NCBI GenBank assembly: GCA_017628845.1
Contig: JAGBYI010000182.1
Span: 1-33,129, forward strand
Length of the DNA: 33,129 nt
Direction of reading: 5' to 3'
From: Bacteroidaceae bacterium
Lineage (GTDB): Bacteria > Bacteroidota > Bacteroidia > Bacteroidales > Bacteroidaceae
The notes below the pieces were generated by a model. It was not told the origin of the DNA. It ran no database searches and worked only from the letters and a program-made list of their open reading frames with translations. Every line of letters begins with the position of its first letter. Within the stretch, counting starts at the first letter, position 1. The translations under genes and the position numbers were made by a program. Of the stretch, positions 7,701-14,860 are shown one piece after another.

Positions 7701-8378
7701 CCAGTCGTTCTTTACCTTTACTGCGATGTCCTGCAACATTTCGGGAAGGCCGGCGTCTGCCATAGCAGTCTTCAGAGCATTGTCATCCATGGAGGTATAT
7801 TCCGCTTTCAACTCTGTGCAGAGTGCATTCGTGAAGAAAGTCTGTAAAGCTTCATTATAGGCGGAAGCATTGTTCTGGAGATCAGACAGTCGCTGATACT
7901 CTTTTCTTATTTCCAATACCTCTGCAGTGGTAAGTGCTACTTCTTCAATGGTCCAGTGACTGCCTTCGGTGTTGGCATCCCACCAGTTTACCACACTGCT
8001 TCCTGCATCGCAGTGCAGGTAATGGTTGTTCGTGGCTATTGTAAGGTGACCATCGCTTTTCGCTTGGAAGATTGCTTTTACACCATTGGTTGCACCGGTA
8101 GATGTCTTGTATTGATTAGACTGTGCCGGTTGGTCCAGCAGGTATTTGCCTGTGTATACATTCTGCAGTTTGCCGCCAGTTGCATAGCGCCATACCTGAT
8201 TCCATTCGGATCTGTTCTCCGTAACGCAAGATACTGTACCTTCCATCCAATTTTCGGACATTATAGTACCGTAGTTTGTATTCTTGATTCGGTAGTACTT
8301 GCCTTCTTGTGGCAGTTGTGCCCATGTGGTGGCACATAGGATAAGTCCCATAAGGGAGAGTAGGATTCTCTTTTTCAT
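4737..8378 (-). CDS. Secreted M60-family (enhancin-like) metallopeptidase with lectin-like regions and a T9SS-type tail
   Basis: The product has 1213 residues. A signal peptide (residues 1-20, ending TTWAQ) is followed by a ricin/carbohydrate-binding-like region (about 25-150). The M60 domain follows, with the zinc motif H533-E-H-G-H537 and downstream glutamates E546 and E550, one of which should be the third ligand (family pattern HExxH then E 8-28 residues later). A helical region comes next (about 860-930), then a second lectin-like region (about 930-1075). The C-terminus (about 1181-1213, IYDLSGRKV...KVVVK) resembles a type A T9SS sorting tail. M60 enzymes cleave O-glycosylated proteins such as mucins, so host or dietary glycoprotein degradation outside the cell is likely. 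The gene appears to be a single transcription unit with its own promoter and terminator. Confidence 0.92.
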   Translation of the reverse strand: MKKRILLSLMGLILCATTWAQLPQEGKYYRIKNTNYGTIMSENWMEGTVSCVTENRSEWNQVWRYATGGKLQNVYTGKYLLDQPAQSNQYKTSTGATNGVKAIFQAKSDGHLTIATNNHYLHCDAGSSVVNWWDANTEGSHWTIEEVALTTAEVLEIRKEYQRLSDLQNNASAYNEALQTFFTNALCTELKAEYTSMDDNALKTAMADAGLPEMLQDIAVKVKNDWWTNTASSAYADANKYAKDFRVATYKPYSDANNWREKMNTYAPSFMGNPTGIYATKSKEIIHVFVGNDIPEGATLYLTPIRNHGRIGGRYEGIELKKGYNAVVGSRDSVVYFINYVVNTIPTSNVNAHTKTIAKISDFPNMDIHIEGGQCVGYYQKPAENSAEEDAKYQYLTKNANNDMYFMVKGATSLFYFKKYTYTQHFPKTIWNSINWFDRLQFWEFAVIGVMDDVANGLCENGTEYSKSAYPLNIKGGDAFYPTYCNNPSMAMEGPDGQNPHATTFYTSYPGPGSVESSFNAERENFDNWCAGHEHGHQMQGAYNLESCSESSVNLPSNIITYLSGFRLGRGMTFRENYDYAANNVVFGARDISITMRMYYNLFLYYHIGGKKKDFYPTFVKSLREDPMDFSRDGVQYSHPEWGAPSGGHHSATKTWIKFYKKACEAAQEDLTEYFRLWGFFVPCDKYYLGDYTSYAVSLTQKEIDDAIAEVKSKGYPENLQIMFVEDRQIPRERTDIWAKDATGDRRFKPTNWEAWWNEEQLKAEYGDVGDILTYIDGSANTSEYTYILSGTKLTLKGQGGVGFIVYDKAGNNVYMSNRYSFEIPAKVAADDFTIKCINADGTSSEVKNASETATDEEKLVILQKAIETTKAYTSLEDPKDTKIGYYSTEDLAVLKALVADANTAIKAGNVDVYMTLADKINNEILKIQIEKRDNRIVSNGLYLIGGVRTINSQTRYLAIDSKNILTTQTSANNRSRWAFVATGNEDEYYLQNRQDISMVGAELNEKGGVTAIKRAEAYPDSGIVVCKIQSLGGGKFGIRPKDNTYINLDGDNSGNVTIWHGADEGSQWIIDFSQEFDETITDETVENAITLAEDLIADITEDATPGSVVMKAGFEGQLSRTNNVITYKNIAVKELEKDLRTTLGTFVVWTNLNTFYKNLYDKAIEIDPTVDINDIQGTEENTDKVIYDLSGRKVNNANAKGVFIVGGKVVVK

Positions 8379-8417
8379 AGGCTGAGTTTGTATTAGTGGT
8401 TAGTATATAATTCGGTA

Positions 8418-8440
8418 CAAAGGTACATTTTTTTTTTTTT
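8418..8440 (-). promoter_or_regulatory. Promoter of the M60 gene: TACCTTTG with an upstream A tract
   Basis: On the minus strand TACCTTTG (8425-8418) matches TAnnTTTG and would give a leader of about 35 bases. Directly upstream is a run of 13 A residues (T on the plus strand, 8428-8440), which could act as an UP-like element. There is no clear TTTG box at the usual distance. Confidence 0.7.
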
Positions 8441-8559
8441 CTGTAAGCAGAATTTGTTGTTTTTAACATTTATTACTCATGTGTCCGTATTCTTGAGAGT
8501 GTTCATTGCTGTTTGTCGATGCTACAATAATCTAAGAGGTGATGTAGGTGAATATAATA

Positions 8560-8589
8560 AGGATGCCCTGCCGGTGGGCAGGGCATCCT
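8560..8589 (-). terminator. Strong hairpin terminator of the 1294-residue surface protein gene
   Basis: A 13-bp perfect stem (AGGATGCCCTGCC/GGCAGGGCATCCT, arms 8560-8572 and 8577-8589) has a four-base loop. On the minus strand it is followed by TATTATATT. It lies about 45 bases after the stop codon, just beyond an ACACCTTAT motif. Confidence 0.85.
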
Positions 8590-8590
8590 A

Positions 8591-8607
8591 TATTATAAAT
8601 AAGGTGT
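8591..8607 (-). repeat. AT-rich ACACCTTAT motif, copy 1
   Basis: On the minus strand this reads ACACCTTATTTATAATA and continues into TAGG, between the stop codon of the surface protein gene and its terminator hairpin. Closely matching copies lie at 17387 and 31052. Confidence 0.6.
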
Positions 8608-8633
8608 AAACCTTATTCTTGGGCTTTATTGTT

Positions 8634-11600
8634 TTAGCGCTTTGTAACCTTCACACCGTTTACAATGTAAACACCTGCGGGCAGCTTGTTCACAGTGTTG
8701 AGGTTACCCTTGCCTACCAACTGGCCAGCAGCGTTGTAGATATTACCAGTCTTGGCTACCTTGTTCAGAACATCAGCGATGCCAGTGTCAACGATAGGCT
8801 CGCCCTCGAGGTCGATGATGAGACCACCTTCGGTTTCAGCAGTGAAGTTAGCGTCGATGTAAGCAGAGAATGCTTCGATATCAGCGGTTTCCTTCACGAA
8901 TTCGAACTTGTTGTCAACAGCAACGAAGCCCTTGCCTGCAGAGATGGTGTCTGCCTCCATGGTACCTCTGAGACTGCCGATCCAACGAGCCTCAGTGTTA
9001 ACGTCCATGCCGTGATCCATCATTGCTACGTAGTAATCCAGTGTCAGCTTGCCGTTAAGGGCATTGTTGTTCCAGTATTTCCAAGTCTCTTCTTCATTTT
9101 CAGAACCGGGAACATACTTTGGATCAATTTCCTGCTTGTAGCGCTCGGTTGCCTCATCAATACTCTCGTATTCTGTAGAATCTTCAGCAATCCATGTGGG
9201 TTCTGCAAGCAGCAAGAAGGGATGTCCGGCCTTGATGGTCTTGTCTTCGATGGGGTTAAGAACCAGAGTGGTGTCAGTTTCTGTAACCTTGAGAGAAGCA
9301 CCGTATGCGGTGGGAGTGTCATAAAATTTGTCATCAACGATTGTGATATCCACGGGCATTGTCATAGCATAGATGGTGCCGGGCCACATTTCCATCTGGT
9401 ACTCGGTTGCGGGTTCCTCTGTTACGGCTTCAACCTCCTCGATGAGCATCATTGAACGTGAACCGATTTCGTCAGTCTCCCAGCATACCAGTCTGCGGTC
9501 TGAGTTCTGACCGTGCAGGTGTCTGAGGTTGCTTACGGTATTGCCCAGTACGTCAGTGTAGGTAACCAGGTTACCGCCGGCGCCCAGAGCCTTGGTGCTC
9601 CAGTATGTGGGGATGGGGCTCAGAGTACAGGGGTGACCGCCGCGCAGGAAGAGACCTGTAGCCTTGTTCTGGATCATGTATGAGCTATCGGTAGCCTCGA
9701 TGAAGCGGAACAGGTTCTCGCCAAGTTCGAAGTTCTCGATTTCATCCTCGGTGTAGAAGAACATGTTCTGACCAGCATAGAAGTCCTGATCTGCATCAGC
9801 AACCTTGTAGATGGTTACAGTGTCGATTAAGCCGTTCTTCTCGTAGAAGTATTCTGTAGCGTCCTCACCGGCAGCAACAATCTTGCCGAAGATACCTTCG
9901 CAACGTACGATGTCCTCGCCGGTATGTGTGTCGGCAGCAGCCTTGATGGTCTTTGCACCGGCAACCTTGTCCCAACCGAACTCGTCGAACATTGCCTCAG
10001 AGGGGAATGCGAACTGATACCATACACCGGTCTTAACACCGTTAGCGCTTGCCAATGTTACAGAGTCGGCATTGTTGATGGCCTTGATCCAGTTGGCAGA
10101 TGTAACCTTGTTGTATGCACCGCTTTCATTATATGCCTTTGCATCATTTACAACACCAATTACAGAAACCTTAGAGGCGTCTGACCATTCACCAGGATTC
10201 TTGCCGATGGGGAACATCTTTGCGTCGTAGTTGTGTGCCTCAATGGTTGAGCGCAATTCTGTGGGATTTACGTAAACCTCGCCCCATGCCTTGCCAGTAG
10301 CAACGATGTTGTTGTAGGCATCAATGAAGGTCTGGTCGGTAAGGAGTGCCACGCTGTCGTCGGCAAATGCCTTCTCGTTCCACAGGTCAACAGCGGCCTT
10401 CAGTGCATCAGCCTCAGCCTGGCGGACGCTGTATTGTGTGGTTGCGTAGCGAGTAATCTTGGTAGGAATTGTGGGATCGGGGCTGATAAAGTTCAACTCT
10501 GCAGCATGCCAGTAACCACGATTACTTGTTGTCTCAGTGGGATACAGACGTATGTACTTGTAACCAGTCAAGTCATAGGGACCAGTGATGAGTGTGTCGC
10601 CATTGGTTGCGTATGGTTCCTCGTATGTTACAACGGCAATCTCTGTTCCGTCGTTAAATGTTGTTGCACTGGTAGGTTCTGTTGTATAGCCCTTGATGGT
10701 GAACACCTTTATTTGGTCGGCCCCTGCTTTACGACGAACATAGCGAAGCAAGAATTCTCCCTGAATCTCAGCAGGTGAGTTGATCTGGAGATAATGTACA
10801 TTTGCATCTACGTTGCCACCTGACCAACTTGAGTGCCAGTAAGTGTTGTCCTTGTCGTCAAGAAGGAAGTCATATACAGACTTGCCGGATGGTACAGCCT
10901 GACCGTCGTTAGTAGAATAGGGACTGTAGAAATAACTTCCGTCTGCTGCAACTTGTGCGGCGGGATTAGAAATGCTGTCCTGAGCAATTTCCAACTGTGC
11001 AGGGAATGCAGCGGCAATGCTGTCACCCTCCTTGATCTTGGCGCGCAGTTCCAGAACAGGCTTCATTGAATCCATCCATTCGGCGGCTTCCTCATCGCTT
11101 ATGGGAGTGAGGAACCACTGAGATGCCTCTGCACCGGGTGCCCAACCTACGATGTTGCCGTTTGTGCCAGTGCCATTGCTGTGACCATTGCAATGGATAT
11201 GACGGTATGACGCGGGGCCGTCAACAATGTTGCGGATAGCGATAAGGTCTACAATGCGGTTGTCAGCCAGAGTGTCCAGACCCCACCATGTGATGAAGTA
11301 TTCGGATGTGTCGTTCTTCTCCATGTTCACGCCCTGAGACTGGTTGATGCGTGCAAAGGTCATCTTCTGGTTCATGTTGATGATCTTGTAGGCCTTTGCA
11401 GTGTCGCCCTTCTCTACTTTCCACAGGAAGTCTGCAGTTTCCTTTCTGGTGCCCCAGTATGCCTTGCCATTGTACTCGTAGAGAGCCTTGGGGTCCTGTG
11501 CTACAGTTTTTGGGATTCTTTCCTTGACGGTAACACCAGCTTCAATATAATCAGGACTGCCGGGCTCTGCACCGTTCAGCATGTTTTCTTCCTCTGCCTC

Positions 11601-12518
11601 TTCTTCAGTGTAATATACATACACAGTATCAACTTTGGTGAAGGTAAGACCGCTGCTGATGGTGTAGTAACCAGGAGCGATGTCGGGTATTTCGCGAGGA
11701 ACAGTGTTTTCTACTACAGAATCCTTGGCCTCAACGTATCTTGCAGTGAATGCGTCCATGTCCTTTGGCTCAGTGAACATAGTCTTGAGGGGATCCAAGC
11801 CTGCGCCCTGAACTGCATCTACTATGTTAGAAGCAGAGTCCTGCTTTGCAAGGAAGTATTCTACGATCTCGGGTTTGTAGTTGCCATAATATGCACCTAC
11901 GTTCTTGCCAGCTTTCAAGTCAGCGATATTCAAGGCTTGACCAACAGATGTCATTGCATCTGTAAGTCTGTTGAAAGCAAACTCGTATGGGTCAATGCTG
12001 CTGAGGTCAATTGCTGTAATGGCAAATGAGTTACCTTCGTCGACTGTAACCCAGCTGTTGATTACCATACCAGTCTGGTACTGACCCTTAATCTGTGTGT
12101 TTATACCATTGCCTGCCAACTTGAGCAACCAGGGATACTGGCTGTTTCCGGTTTCGGAAATTCCGAGTTCAGAGGCTTCGGCGATAGTTTCCACATATAC
12201 ACTCTGCTCGCCAGAATGCTTTACATACTTTTGAGCACCAATGCTATAAAGGTAGTACTTGCCTTCATTCTGCTTGATGTTGAAATGCTGGTTAGTGTCC
12301 ATAGGGTCGATCATAACATTCAACCCTGTAGCATTTGTTGTGTTCAACTTGTCAGCCTGTGCGGGATTATAAATCAGCGCACATCTGGCCGAAGCGATGG
12401 TGTAGATAGTCTCGTCGTTCAGTTGCTCCAAGGAAGTAACTGGAGTCATGCCTGCTTGAGCAAAAGCACTGACACAACACAACACCATCATGGTAAGAAA
12501 AGATGTAATCTTTTTCAT
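8634..12518 (-). CDS. Large secreted surface protein with a discoidin-like region and a T9SS-type tail
   Basis: The product has 1294 residues from the ATG at 12516-12518. The frame stays open for another 318 codons upstream, but that part is antisense to another gene and precedes a clear signal peptide (MKKITSFLTMMVLCCVSAFAQ without its last residue), so I reject the longer form. After the signal there is a lectin-like N-terminal region (about 25-165) and a long middle part. An F5/8C-discoidin-like region (about 545-675) contains LLDDKDNTYWHSSWSGG and a C-terminal KYIRLYPTETT...WHAAELNF stretch. The C-terminal tail (about 1245-1294, IYNAAGQLVGKG...VNGVKVTKR) resembles a T9SS sorting domain. 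I see no catalytic motif. A glycan- or matrix-binding surface protein is likely; the exact function is unknown. Confidence 0.85.
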   Translation of the reverse strand: MKKITSFLTMMVLCCVSAFAQAGMTPVTSLEQLNDETIYTIASARCALIYNPAQADKLNTTNATGLNVMIDPMDTNQHFNIKQNEGKYYLYSIGAQKYVKHSGEQSVYVETIAEASELGISETGNSQYPWLLKLAGNGINTQIKGQYQTGMVINSWVTVDEGNSFAITAIDLSSIDPYEFAFNRLTDAMTSVGQALNIADLKAGKNVGAYYGNYKPEIVEYFLAKQDSASNIVDAVQGAGLDPLKTMFTEPKDMDAFTARYVEAKDSVVENTVPREIPDIAPGYYTISSGLTFTKVDTVYVYYTEEEAEEENMLNGAEPGSPDYIEAGVTVKERIPKTVAQDPKALYEYNGKAYWGTRKETADFLWKVEKGDTAKAYKIINMNQKMTFARINQSQGVNMEKNDTSEYFITWWGLDTLADNRIVDLIAIRNIVDGPASYRHIHCNGHSNGTGTNGNIVGWAPGAEASQWFLTPISDEEAAEWMDSMKPVLELRAKIKEGDSIAAAFPAQLEIAQDSISNPAAQVAADGSYFYSPYSTNDGQAVPSGKSVYDFLLDDKDNTYWHSSWSGGNVDANVHYLQINSPAEIQGEFLLRYVRRKAGADQIKVFTIKGYTTEPTSATTFNDGTEIAVVTYEEPYATNGDTLITGPYDLTGYKYIRLYPTETTSNRGYWHAAELNFISPDPTIPTKITRYATTQYSVRQAEADALKAAVDLWNEKAFADDSVALLTDQTFIDAYNNIVATGKAWGEVYVNPTELRSTIEAHNYDAKMFPIGKNPGEWSDASKVSVIGVVNDAKAYNESGAYNKVTSANWIKAINNADSVTLASANGVKTGVWYQFAFPSEAMFDEFGWDKVAGAKTIKAAADTHTGEDIVRCEGIFGKIVAAGEDATEYFYEKNGLIDTVTIYKVADADQDFYAGQNMFFYTEDEIENFELGENLFRFIEATDSSYMIQNKATGLFLRGGHPCTLSPIPTYWSTKALGAGGNLVTYTDVLGNTVSNLRHLHGQNSDRRLVCWETDEIGSRSMMLIEEVEAVTEEPATEYQMEMWPGTIYAMTMPVDITIVDDKFYDTPTAYGASLKVTETDTTLVLNPIEDKTIKAGHPFLLLAEPTWIAEDSTEYESIDEATERYKQEIDPKYVPGSENEEETWKYWNNNALNGKLTLDYYVAMMDHGMDVNTEARWIGSLRGTMEADTISAGKGFVAVDNKFEFVKETADIEAFSAYIDANFTAETEGGLIIDLEGEPIVDTGIADVLNKVAKTGNIYNAAGQLVGKGNLNTVNKLPAGVYIVNGVKVTKR

Positions 12519-12581
12519 AAATGTTTGTTGTTTGGTTAATAAATTGGTTAATTGATAAAAGAGTTTCTTTTTGGTTAGATT

Positions 12582-12599
12582 AATAATAAATAAGGTGTA
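12582..12599 (-). repeat. AT-rich ACACCTTAT motif, leader copy
   Basis: On the minus strand ACACCTTATTTATTATTA lies in the leader of the surface protein gene, about 65 bases before the ATG. It matches the motifs found after other genes over its first 15 bases but lacks the closing ATAGG. Confidence 0.5.
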
Positions 12600-12674
12600 A
12601 TTCTCTGAACTCGGGCCGCTGCCCTCGTTTTTGTGGTGGAAAGCGCAGTGTATGCGTATTGCACCTTTTCGTGG

Positions 12675-12682
12675 CAAAGGTA
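12675..12682 (-). promoter_or_regulatory. -7 promoter box TACCTTTG for the surface protein gene
   Basis: An exact TAnnTTTG match on the minus strand predicts a leader of about 150 bases before the ATG at 12518. I found no TTTG at the usual upstream distance. Confidence 0.55.
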
Positions 12683-12799
12683 GGGAAAAATTCATTCTCG
12701 TGCGTATGCGTGCACAGGTTATCTGCAGGATGTTAACAATTTTTAACCATAGTGGATGTAAATGTTGCCCGAAAAGTTCGTTCTGTTGTCTAATTTGTG

Positions 12800-12807
12800 T
12801 ATCTTTG
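12800..12807 (+). promoter_or_regulatory. -7 promoter box TATCTTTG for the methyltransferase-like gene
   Basis: An exact TAnnTTTG match ends eight bases before the ATG at 12816, which implies a leaderless or ultra-short leader message. The same eight-base spacing occurs at the DUF6057-like gene. Confidence 0.6.
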
Positions 12808-12815
12808 TGGTAGTT

Positions 12816-13355
12816 ATGCGCTTGTTTCGTAACCCCATAGTATGGTTTTTGCGTTTCCGTTGCCGCAAGGGCTACGGCATACATTCCCCGTTTGCCTTTT
12901 CCTTTGTTACAGACGTACTTTACTGCGATGAAGAATACTATGCCTATGAGCAGTTGGACCGTGGACTCTGCTGGTGGCAGAAGGGCAGGGAGAGGGATGT
13001 TCGCCATCTGGCCTTTCGCCTTGCCAACTACAGGCGGCCGCGGACACTGTACTGCCCGGGCCTGGATGCACCGCTTTCCGAGGCTTGCCAATGCGGAAGC
13101 AGGGAGGCGAGGCTGATAGATGCCGGTGAGGCAGGAGTGGCAGACATGATATTTGTGCCTGGAACCGATGAAACGGTGTTTTCCTGCATTGGCGAGGGCA
13201 CCATGGTGGTGGTTGACGGCATACGTTCCTGTCGTGCCTTCTGGGAACGCATAAAGGCAGACGGGCGAATAACCGTGACTTTCGACCTCTACGACATTGG
13301 CATAGCCTTTGCCAGGAGAGACCTGAATAGACAGCACTACAAGATAAACTGGTAG
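12816..13355 (+). CDS. Methyltransferase-like hypothetical protein (YGIHSPFAF family)
   Basis: The product has 179 residues from the ATG at 12816. An in-frame ATG at 12762 would place the start upstream of the promoter -7 box, so I prefer the later one. The N-terminus has the KGYGIHSPFAFSFVTDVL segment seen in a Bacteroidota family often labelled SAM-dependent methyltransferase. The C-terminus FDLYDIGIAF...QHYKINW is also typical of that family. As I remember the family, members are often longer (200-250 residues), and I cannot see a convincing glycine-rich SAM-binding loop here. The protein could therefore be a reduced member or something that only shares the ends. It is divergent from the surface protein gene. 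Its 3' region carries the repeat modules. Confidence 0.6.
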   Translation: MRLFRNPIVWFLRFRCRKGYGIHSPFAFSFVTDVLYCDEEYYAYEQLDRGLCWWQKGRERDVRHLAFRLANYRRPRTLYCPGLDAPLSEACQCGSREARLIDAGEAGVADMIFVPGTDETVFSCIGEGTMVVVDGIRSCRAFWERIKADGRITVTFDLYDIGIAFARRDLNRQHYKINW

Positions 13356-13417
13356 GATAGAATGGCGAGTGGATGAGTGAACGGGAAACGGAAAGCTACA
13401 TCCAATCCGCTTAACCA

Positions 13418-13485
13418 GTAGGGGCGCTGCAGCGTCCGCATGATGTTCTGTTGGCCCTTTCGGACGCTGCACGCAGCGTCCCTAC
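13418..13485. repeat. Inverted repeat built from the GGACGCTGC palindrome
   Basis: The left arm GTAGGGGCGCTGCAGCGTCC (13418-13437) pairs with the right arm (13461-13485, reverse complement begins GTAGGGACGCTGC), with a loop of about 22 bases. The right arm is identical to the palindrome at 2623-2646. Confidence 0.85.
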
Positions 13486-13501
13486 AAGAGAGAACAACCC
13501 T

Positions 13502-13570
13502 ATCACCGCGCCATCAGACTGTCCCCCTGAGACAGGGGCGACGAGGAGCAAAGCGACGGAGGGGGTGGAT
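13502..13570 (+). repeat. Half palindromic element, copy C (opposite orientation)
   Basis: The reverse complement matches the half elements at 642 and 2922: ATCCACCCCCTCC, the hairpin CCCCTGTCTCAGGGGGAC, and a TGGCGCGGTGAT end. The flip in orientation matches the flip in direction of the upstream gene. Confidence 0.85.
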
Positions 13571-13604
13571 GAAAACGGGAAGGTTAAAACGGAAAACGGA
13601 AAAA
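13571..13604 (+). repeat. Purine-rich GGAAAAC tract
   Basis: Units such as AAAACGGAAAACGGAAAAAC follow the half element directly, in the same order as after the DUF6057-like gene. Confidence 0.75.
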
Positions 13605-13701
13605 CTGGGTGGCGCTATTGCCTGCTTTCTCGCCCTGGGGCAGGGGAGCCGAAGGTTGATGCCCGACGCCAGTAGGGATCTTAACTTAAAATTTAAATAC
13701 T

Positions 13702-14253
13702 ATGGCAAAGATATATACAAGAACAGGAGATGAGGGCGAGACCTCGTTGGTAGGGGGCAAGCGCGTGAGGAAGGATTGTGCAAGACTGGAGGCCTATGGT
13801 ACCGTGGATGAACTCAACAGCCACTTGGGGTTGTTGTGTGCCTCTCTTGACGATGAAATGGCAAGAAACAGTATCTGCGAGTGCCAGAATGTCCTCTTCG
13901 TAGTCGGTGCCCTGCTGGCTTCCGAGAATGGGGAGGCAGGGCATGCTATGCCGGAGGTGAGTCAGGATGATGTCCTTGCATTGGAAAGGCAGATGGACGA
14001 ATGGAATGCCGTCTTGCCAGGTTGGCGAGGTTTCGTTCTGCCCGGCGGTGTGGAACCGGCAGCAAGGGCGCAGGTGTGTCGTGCTGTGTGCCGCAGGGCA
14101 GAGAGACGTATACTGGCTTTGGCTTCCGAGGCCCATGTTCCCGCCGAGGTGCTTAGATATGTGAACCGCCTGAGCGATTTTCTCTTCGTTTTGGCTCTAC
14201 ATGAGAACTTTTTGGCAGGGAGGGACGAAATTCTTTGGCAAAAGCGTAGGTAG
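13702..14253 (+). CDS. PduO-type cob(I)alamin adenosyltransferase
   Basis: The product has 183 residues, the usual size for this family. It starts MAKIYTRTGDEGETSLVGGK, the characteristic N-terminal ATP-binding segment (TxTGDxGxTxL). The RLEAYGTVDELNSHLG segment (about residues 28-43) and a later ARAQVCRAVCRRAERR helix with conserved arginines follow. The C-terminus has the YVNRLSDFLFVLA motif (about residues 153-165). The enzyme transfers the adenosyl group of ATP to reduced corrinoid, making adenosylcobalamin in the cytoplasm. This suits Bacteroidales, which use B12-dependent methylmalonyl-CoA mutase. There is no SD before the ATG, and no promoter box was found. Confidence 0.93.
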   Translation: MAKIYTRTGDEGETSLVGGKRVRKDCARLEAYGTVDELNSHLGLLCASLDDEMARNSICECQNVLFVVGALLASENGEAGHAMPEVSQDDVLALERQMDEWNAVLPGWRGFVLPGGVEPAARAQVCRAVCRRAERRILALASEAHVPAEVLRYVNRLSDFLFVLALHENFLAGRDEILWQKRR

Positions 14254-14268
14254 TATGAATAATAGTGT

Positions 14269-14317
14269 TATCTTTGCCGACTGGAAAGGCAAAAAAGGCC
14301 TTGAAGTCCCTTAAGGG
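14269..14317 (+). promoter_or_regulatory. -7 box TATCTTTG and leader hairpins before the DUF2795 gene
   Basis: TATCTTTG (14269-14276) matches the consensus. The predicted start is near 14281, inside a hairpin at 14279-14308 (GACT...AAGGC/GCCTT...AGTC). A perfect ten-base palindrome, CCCTTAAGGG, follows at 14308-14317. The hairpin could cap the message, or end transcripts from upstream. Confidence 0.55.
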
Positions 14318-14346
14318 TTCTACGCAAAGATTAAAAAGAATAATAT

Positions 14347-14568
14347 ATGTACTGGACATTGGAACTGGCCTCCAAACTGGAGGATGCACCCTGGCCCGCT
14401 ACCAGGGAAGAGTTGATTGATTATGCCGTGAGAAGCGGTGCTCCCCTGGAGGTGATAGAGAATCTGGAGGAGATAGAGGACGAAGGCGATGTGTACGAGA
14501 CCATAGAGGACTTGTGGCCCGACTATCCCCAGAAGGAGGATTTCCTTTGGGATGAGGAGGAGTATTAG
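14347..14568 (+). CDS. DUF2795 small acidic protein
   Basis: The product has 73 residues, very acidic. The segment PWPATREELIDYAVRSGAP (about residues 17-35) is the core of the DUF2795 family, and the rest (LEEIEDEGDVYETIEDLWPD) is a Bacteroidetes-specific tail. It is the typical family size. The start has no SD; an A-rich leader precedes it. No biochemical function is established for the family. It sits as a single gene between a promoter and a hairpin terminator. Confidence 0.9.
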   Translation: MYWTLELASKLEDAPWPATREELIDYAVRSGAPLEVIENLEEIEDEGDVYETIEDLWPDYPQKEDFLWDEEEY

Positions 14569-14630
14569 GATGGGGCAAGGGCTCGGACTGCTTCCGTTTG
14601 CCCATAGATACCCCGTTTTACGGTATAAGG

Positions 14631-14673
14631 AAAAAAGGGATTGTGTCGGTTGTGGCTGGCGCAGTCCTTTTTT
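14631..14673. terminator. Probable two-way hairpin terminator after the DUF2795 gene
   Basis: AAAAAAGG (14631-14638) pairs with CCTTTTTT (14666-14673). The stem extends by about six further pairs (some G-T) after one bulged G. A-tract and T-tract flanks suit termination in either direction, and the hairpin insulates the T9SS operon. Confidence 0.65.
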
Positions 14674-14769
14674 GTGTTTCTATGTAGTTGCAGAGGTTCC
14701 CCATTTTCTTCAGAAGGTTCCGAGGCAAAGATTTTGGGAGAGACTGGAGGGTTATTCGTGAAAAATGTG

Positions 14770-14777
14770 TATTTTTG
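14770..14777 (+). promoter_or_regulatory. -7 promoter box TATTTTTG for the T9SS operon
   Basis: An exact TAnnTTTG match predicts a leader of about 78 bases before porP. There is no good TTTG at 19-20 bases upstream, so the -35-like part is weak or replaced by an activator. Confidence 0.6.
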
Positions 14778-14860
14778 CATGCCATATAATGAGTTGTTGC
14801 CTTTAGGGAATAATAAAATGCACCTCGAGGGCAATATATTAAGAGTATAGTACGTTATAG

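Larger units (their letters stand above)
13356..13701. other. Repeat-filled intergenic region
   Basis: After the stop of the methyltransferase-like gene come a short purine-rich tract (13378-13397), an inverted repeat (13418-13485), a half palindromic element in plus orientation (13502-13570) and another GGAAAAC tract (13571-13604). The last 100 bases before the next ATG hold nothing I recognise, and I see no clear promoter box there. Confidence 0.75.

Noticed and set aside
12519-13472. 318-codon upstream extension of the surface protein reading frame
   Set aside because: It lies antisense to the methyltransferase-like gene and through repeats, and it precedes a clean signal peptide at 12518; the promoter box at 12675-12682 also lies inside it.
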